Position numbers and translations under genes: made by a program. A stretch of DNA of 64,000 bases from Eutreptiella sp. 'Long Island Sound 2002' (taxonomy: Eukaryota > Euglenozoa > Euglenophyceae > Eutreptiales > Eutreptiaceae), in contig OZ038381.1 in NCBI GenBank assembly GCA_964036045.1, positions 110,596,922 through 110,660,921 on the forward strand. The letters run 5' to 3'. The notes under the pieces are model-generated. The model saw only the letters and a list, made by a program, of their open reading frames with translations. It made no database searches and was not told the DNA's origin. Below, one piece after another: positions 58,657 to 64,000 of this stretch; position 1 is the stretch's first letter; each line of letters opens with the position of its first letter.

Positions 58657-59134
58657 TCACTGGGAGTCCAACACGGAGGGGTCGACGGGCGTGCCAGGGG
58701 CGTATGCAGCGTGCAGGTTGGGCAGCTGCGGGCGCACGTGCAGGGCGTCGGCGTGCCCGATGGGGACCTCACTGAGGACCGAGGGGTTGGCGGCAAGTAG
58801 TATGCGATGCCCGGGAGGGGTGGTGGCGAGGAGCGGGAGGATGTCCGCGGCCCGCGACGTGGGGGCGAACACGGCGTGGGTCGGGTGCGGCCCCGGGAGT
58901 GGTGCTGGGGGGAGCGGGACCACAGGACGGCGGTCTACTGTGAGGTGCCAAGTGCCGCGATGGTGGAGGAGCCGGACTAGGGCGATGCTGTGGCGCAGTG
59001 TGTGGGGCTGGGTGCTGGGCGGCGTGGGGACGTGCGGCGGGAGGGGGGGGGGGCGGGGTGGTGGCGTGGGAGGGGGCACGGCGGAGGAGTGACGTCAGTG
59101 ACGTGTGTGTCGTGCTGAGGGTGGAGGAGCCCAC
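58657..59134 (-). CDS. Hypothetical protein fragment beside the GC-rich gene
   Basis: Minus-strand frame 59079-58657 looks protein-like in its last 110 residues: HSIALVRLLHHRGTWHLTVD, then a small domain with alternating hydrophobics, ending TAG/TAA-type after VDPSVLDSQ. The upstream part is Pro-rich, and a frame change at the G-run 59041-59056 could join it to the frame opening at 59134. It may be a small separate gene or a terminal exon. I do not recognise it. Confidence 0.35.
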
Positions 59135-59280
59135 GGTATCGGGCCCGGGTTCGGCGCCTTTGGGCGTAGTGGTGCTCGTTGTCGTGTGCGTTGGCTTTCT
59201 TTCGGCGTCCGGTTTGTTTGGTGACTTCTGGGCGGGGCCTGGCGTGGCGCCCCGTGGTGGTGCTGTGCTGGATAACGGGG

Positions 59281-62200
59281 TTAGATGGCGGCGCCGCTGG
59301 CCGGGGGGTCAGGCGCGTCGTGTTGTGTGGCGCGCAGGGCTCCTGGGGTGTTGTGGGTGTCGCCGGTGTCGGTGCGCCGACGCTTGTGGGGTGGTGAGGG
59401 GGTGTGTGCGTGCGGGGCTGGGCTTTGGGTGATGTCCCACAGGCGGATGCCGTCTCGCCGCGCTTCCTGGAGGGTCTCCCGCAGGCGCCTGAGGACGTAC
59501 GGGTGGTCCTGGGGCGCGGGGAGGTTGCGGGGGTGGACTCCCAGGGGGTGGAGCGCATCGGCCAGCATGGCTTCCCATGCGGCCTGCGGCATCCACCCCC
59601 CCGCCGGCCGGAGGCGGCAGTTCTCCACCGACCCCTTGCGGGGCCGATGGACCAGGCCCTCGAGGGAGGGCTCTCCCCGGGCCCACTTCCGCAGCTCCCA
59701 GAGCTGCGTGTGGGTCCAGTGCTGCAACCACTGTTCCTGGGCGGGCCTGCGGTCTTGGGCGGAGGAGTGGGCGTGGGTGGGTGTGACGGGGTCGTGGGGG
59801 CCGGCGGCGGTGGCGGGCCTGGGGGATTCCTCGTAGTCCTGTTCCGTGGGGGTGCGTGGGGAGTGGGGGTGCACGCGGATGTGGACCCGCGGGTGTGCGC
59901 GTACGGTCTCCGCCTCGGGGTTGGGCGGGGATTCGCGGCGGCGGCGGTAGTGGGGCATGCGTTGCATGTGGGCTGTCATCGGGGGCCGGTAGGGGGGCGG
60001 GGGCGCTGCTGGTGGACCCTGGAGCGGTCCGTGGGCCTGGGGTGCGGGCTTTGGGAGGTGGTGGGACGAGGCGCGTCGCGCTTCGGCCGCCGCGCGCTCC
60101 GCCATGAAGGTGGTGGCGGTGGCGTCGGTGACGGTGGGGGGGCGCCTCGCTGGGCGCTGCTGCCTTCGGGCCTGGGACGGCTGGGGCTGGATGTCGTAGA
60201 GGACATCCTGGGGGGGCCGGGCCCGAGCTGCCGTCGTGGCGCCGGGTTTGGGCTTGGGCTTGGGCTTGGCTGCGGGCCGCCGTTTGGCGGCGGCCTTGGG
60301 CTTCGGCTGGGTCGTGGGCGTGGGCTTCGCCGGGGCGTGGGCTTTGGCGGCGGCGGGGCTGCTCGCGGTGGGGGCGGGTTTGGAGGCCCGTTTGAGAGGT
60401 GTCCCCCGCGGCCTGGGGGGTGGAGTGCTGGATGAGGACGTGGTGGTGGTGGTGGTTGATGAGGTGGTCGTGGTGGTGGAGGTTGTGGAGTCGGAGGCGG
60501 AGGAGAGGGCCGCATGAGACGGCGGTGGGTCCCGGGCCTCGGGGGCGGGCGTATGATGCTGGGTCCTGTAAGTAGCGAGAACGCGGGTGCAGGTTCGGGC
60601 ATCGGGCGTGTGCGCGCGTTTTCCCTGGTGATCCGTGCGTGCTGGTGCTCGCGTGGCGGTGTTGTCTCGGCTGTGCGGGCACGTGGGTTACCCGGGGGGT
60701 GGCCATATCTGCTCCAGGACGCGGGGGTGTGTTCGCTGGAGGTAGTCGAGGGTGCGGAAGAAGCATCGCTGGATGCCGGGCATGTTCTCCTCTGTGAGGT
60801 GGGGGTAGTTTTTGGTGGGGGTGTGGGGGCCCGGCCATAGCAGCGCCATGAGGCGGGCTGCCACCATGTACGGGCATAGTTGTGGGGTGGTGGGGCGTGG
60901 GGGGGTGGGTCCCCCGCGGTTTGGGGGGGCTTCCATCTGCTGGGGGCGCAGCGTGACCATCCACACCCATCGGTCCGTGGGGATCCCCCAGGTCCGTTGG
61001 GTCCACTTGGCGAGGCAATACATCGCCCTACCAAGGCCCTGGTAGCCGCTGCGGATGGAGAGCAGCGCGTCCAGGGATTCGGGTTCCCACGTGCCCCAGA
61101 TGTGGGGGTCGTCCGGGTCGTCCCCCCTGGCGTACGTGTCGGGGCCTGGGTTGTGTGTGGGGGGGGTGGAGTCGGCGGGGAGGAGGGAGTCGGTGCCGTG
61201 TACCACCCAGTGGTCTGTGGGTGCGTCGTAGGTGGTGGTGGAGAGGGTGTAGTGCAGATTGTACATGAGGGTCATGTACGTGGAGGGGGCTGGCTGCTGC
61301 TCGTCGGGGGTGGGGATGTCCCCCGGGACGTGGTGCCGGAAGTTGCTTAGGGAGGACATCCGGGCCACCCATATTTCCCGCTCCCACTTTTTGGTGCTGT
61401 CGGGGGTGGCGTCGGGTGGGGGGTGGGCCATGTTGGGCTCGCGGTAGCGGGTGCGGCCCTGGGTGCTGTCCCGCTCCGGCACGGGGTGTCCGACCAGGTG
61501 TCGCCCCCAGTCGATGGGGGGTACCCAGATCCGGCTCCCCGTGGGGGGCGGGCTCTCGCCGTCTGGGGTGGCGCGTGGGGGGCGCTCGTGTCGGGCGACG
61601 TGGAGGAAGGCGTCGAAGAGGAAGTCTCTGACGCCTTCCCCCAGGGTGGCCGCCTGGACCAGGGTGGCCGCCCAGATGGGGGTGCTGGTGCCGGAGGTGC
61701 GGAGGTACAGCACGACGTCCTGTTCCCCGACCCCCCGGAGGTGCTGCCGTACCGCTGCGGGGTTGTGCAGGGCGTAGGGTTCGGCCGGTGCGGCGACTGG
61801 TGGTGCGGGGTGTGATGGGGGGGGTGGTGTGGGTTGGGGGGGGTGGTCATCGTTGTCGCGCGTGGGGTCCGGTGATGGGGTCTCTTGTGGCGGTCGCGGG
61901 AGGGGGGATTCGCGGTGGCATGTGTCGGCGGGGGTATCGACATCGATTGGCTGGTGCTGGCTGCCGCGTGTTGTGTCCGTGGCCTGGTCTCGGGGGGGGG
62001 GGCGGGGGGGGGTGGTGTGGGGGTGGCGCTGTTGGTGTTGGGGGGGGCGGGGGTGGGTGTTGTGCTGGCTGGGGGTCTGGGCGTCCCTGTGGGTCGTGTG
62101 GGTGTTGCGTGTGTGCGCCGTGTGGCCCTTGCGGTTCTTGACTGGTTGTGGTGCCGGGGTGTGGGTGGGAGGCGGCTGCATGAGCGTCCGGGTGGGGCTG

Positions 62201-64000
62201 TGGTCCGTGTGTAATGGGTGGCTGCTGGTGGATGGTGCTCGCTGGTATGGGGTGTGGGTGGGGGGGCTGCTGGTGGTGGTGGGGTGGGGGGGGCGGGGGT
62301 GGGTGTTGTGCCGGCTGGGGGTCCGGGCGTCCCTCTGGGTCGTGTGGGTGTTGCGTGTGTGCGCCGTGTGGCCCTTGCGGTTCTTGACTGGTTGCGGTGC
62401 CGGGGTGCGGGTGGGAGGCGACCGCATGAGCCCCCGGGTGGGGCTGTGGTCCGTATAAGATGGGTGGCTGCTGGTGGATGCTGCTCGCTGGTATGGGGTG
62501 TGGGTGGGGGGGCTGTTGGTGGTGGTGGGGCGCTCCTACTCGGTCCTGGTGTTGCCGGTGTGCGTGCGCGGCTCCTCGCGGGTCCATGGGGGTGTACCGT
62601 GGCTCGTATGTCGTGGGCCCGTGTAGCGGGGGCGGCGGGTGGTGCTGGACCGCGTGGTGGTGGTGTGGAGGGTGTGTCGGTTGTGTATGGTACCCCGGCG
62701 TTGGTGGGTGTGGTGGCGGGGGCTGGTGGTGGTTGTACACGTGATGGTGTGGTGCGGTGATGTGCGCTATGTGGGGTGGGTGGTTCGCGGGGCCTGGTTG
62801 TGCTGGGGCGTGGTGGGGATGTAGTTGGTGGGGGCCGCTGTAGCTTGGGGGCATTAGGGGGTAGGGGTTGGGAGGGACGGGGGCGCGGTGGTGGTGTTGG
62901 TGGTGCCATGTCCCCTGGCCCTGCGCGTACAGTGGTCCTGGCATGGTGTGGACGTGTGTTGGCGGTGGTGGCTGACTGGGCTGCAGGGTTTGGCCGCTGC
63001 GGTACGGTGGTGGTGGTGGGCGTTGGTGGTGGTGGTGTTGTTGGTGTGCCCCGGGGGTCTGGGCGTGGGGCGGTGCGGTGTGGCTGGACCCGGGCCTTGG
63101 TCGGGGCGTCGCGCCCTGCTGGCGGGCGCGTTGGCGGGCCCCCTGGTGCCGGTGCCCCTTGGTCTTCTTGGCCTGGTGGGTGTCGGGGGCGGGTGAACCC
63201 CCCTGTCCCCGTGGGGGCGACGGGGAGCGGGCGCGCCAGCGGTGTGCCTCTTGGAGGCTCGTCTTGAGGCCTCTGACGTAGGCCTCCTGGTCCGTGAGGC
63301 TCATCCGCGTGGCGGTGGCCTCGTCGGGGGCGGCCAGGTGGGCGTCCCGAAAAGACGCCCAGCCCTCCGGGGGCGTCTGTTGTGCGGGTTGGGGGTGGTG
63401 TGCCGGGTAGAGGAGTGCGCTGAGGGGGTAAGGTGTTCCCTTCCGTCGGCCGAGGGCGTTTGCGAACCGGCAGCACGTGGCTCGGAGGTAGGCTGCTATC
63501 TCCTCTGGTGCCGTGTCGGCCCACGCTTCCGGCGTCAGGGCTGCTGCTTGGGGGGCCCGGAGTTGTGGGTCTGGGAGGTGTAGGTCTCGGTGGCGGAGGT
63601 ATAGGGCGAGGAGGATGTGGCGGGCCGCCACGTTCAAGCCGCCTCCGCTGTGGCGTAGGGGTGGGCTGTGGGGGGGCAGGGGTGTGTTGCCCGCGGCCAC
63701 GGCTATGGCCCATGCGTGGTCCGCCGCGTCTGCCACGTAGTACCCTCCCAGTTGGTCCCGGAGAGTGTCGGTGAGGTACCCGAAGAAGCTGGGGTGGCTG
63801 GCGGGGGGGGCTGCGGCTGGGGCCGCGGGCCGTTCGCGGTGGCGGGGGTTGAGGTCCCCGCAGTGGGGGCAGTGGGTGAGGCGGTGCGCGGCTCCCAGGC
63901 AGACCCAGTGGTCTGGGTTGCAGGGCAGGGCTGTCTGTGGTAGCCGCTGGCGAACGCAGAGGGGACATGCGGTGGCTGGTGGTTGGTGGTACCTGTGGAC
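59281..64000 (-). CDS. Spliced Pro/His-rich gene of unknown function, 5' end outside window
   Basis: From the right edge the frame reads a RING-like zinc cluster: CPLC, then C after 11 residues, HWVC, H, and HCPHC (plus coordinates about 63860-63970). Next come a globular helical segment (about 63330-63790), then a long Pro/His/Gln-rich region containing two 82-residue repeats, and a frame change at the G-runs near 61990-62020. A second globular region follows (about 60692-61820; VVLYLRTSGT, GEGVRDFLFDAFLHVARH, and a WGIPTDRWVWM segment). A predicted 126-bp intron (60566-60691) joins this in phase to a Ser/Thr and Lys/Pro/Ala-rich linker and a C-terminal domain with WLQHWTHTQLWELRKWARGE, ending in TAA at 59281-59283. 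High GC and amino-acid bias warn of shadow ORFs, but the alternating globular parts, the phase-correct intron and the Cys/His spacing favour a real gene. The frame change at a G-run may be an assembly error. Confidence 0.55.
60566..60691 (-). other. Predicted 126-bp intron
   Basis: Minus-strand donor GG|GTAACC at 60691, coinciding with the apparent stop TAA, and acceptor TTACAG|G at 60566. Splicing leaves two bases of one codon that are completed by the first base of the next exon, and the downstream frame is open to 59281. Confidence 0.6.
62046..62530 (-). repeat. Two in-frame 246-bp tandem repeats (82 codons each)
   Basis: The block GTGGCCCTTGCGGTTCTTGA occurs at 62122 and 62368, 246 bases apart, with close matches on both sides. 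246 is 3 x 82, so the repeat preserves the reading frame of the Pro/His-rich region. Confidence 0.85.

Noticed and set aside
59404-60435. 343-codon plus-strand ORF, Gly/Val-rich
   Set aside because: Mirror of the Pro/Ala-rich minus-strand coding region; no motifs.
61347-63968. 873-codon minus-strand ORF
   Set aside because: Overlaps the preferred frame; almost entirely Pro/Arg/Thr/His low complexity without globular segments, so treated as a GC-driven shadow.
1-64000. tRNA, rRNA or CRISPR features
   Set aside because: No cloverleaf, rRNA-like block or regularly spaced direct repeats with unique spacers were seen; the tandem units at 57.7, 58.2 and 62.0 kb are contiguous.

Overview
The window is eukaryotic, repeat-dominated DNA. 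It shows no bacterial operons, ribosome binding sites, tRNA or rRNA genes. Most of it is made of decayed Ty3/gypsy LTR retrotransposons that carry C-terminal chromodomains (chromoviruses). Four distinct families (called E1 to E4 here) can be followed through gag, protease, reverse transcriptase, RNase H, integrase and chromodomain. The host cannot be named from sequence alone. Three elements share the primer site TGGTAGCAGAGG, the exact complement of an initiator-Met tRNA ending CCUCUGCUACCA. That is the animal/fungal/protist form rather than the land-plant form (CUCUGAUACCA), so an alga or other protist with a large, transposon-rich genome is the best guess.

Layout. 1-5317: low-information sequence, short repeats and a decayed minus-strand coding remnant (about 1.8-4.3 kb). 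5318-7037: a near-perfect giant inverted repeat (foldback), arms about 0.8 kb around a 50-60 bp spacer. 7038-33631: E1, inserted at the outer edge of the right foldback arm with a CTAG target duplication; its LTRs are 2.6 kb and begin/end TGACGCAG/CTGCGTCA. 16530-29192: E2, inserted inside the E1 pol gene between RNase H and integrase, with a perfect AGCTC duplication. E2 is the youngest and best preserved element. 33632-36350: LTR fragments, including an inverted relative of the E1 LTR. About 36.5-48.1 kb, minus strand: E3, full domain order but many stops. 48.1-57.4 kb, minus strand: E4, with one good LTR at its 3' end and no visible 5' LTR. 57.4-64 kb: very GC-rich DNA with tandem repeats and a minus-strand, apparently spliced, proline/histidine-rich gene of unknown function that runs off the right edge.

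How the parts work together. In each element Gag (coiled coil, capsid-like region, zinc knuckle) would build the particle, the DTGA/DSG-type protease would process it, RT/RNase H would copy RNA primed by initiator tRNA at the PBS and by the polypurine tract, and the DDE integrase plus chromodomain would place the copy in chromatin. None of the four copies looks able to do this now: each carries stops, frameshifts or lost catalytic residues.

The most notable points are: (i) all four elements have Gag and protease in one reading frame separated by a single UAG codon, which suggests a shared stop-readthrough strategy; (ii) E4 carries a Dam-like methyltransferase-type domain with an NPPF motif between protease and RT, with eroded equivalents in the same place in E1-E3; (iii) in E1 and E2 the gag ORF appears to start inside the LTR and to read through the primer-binding site; (iv) a spliced unknown gene with a RING-like N-terminus lies in the GC-rich right end.
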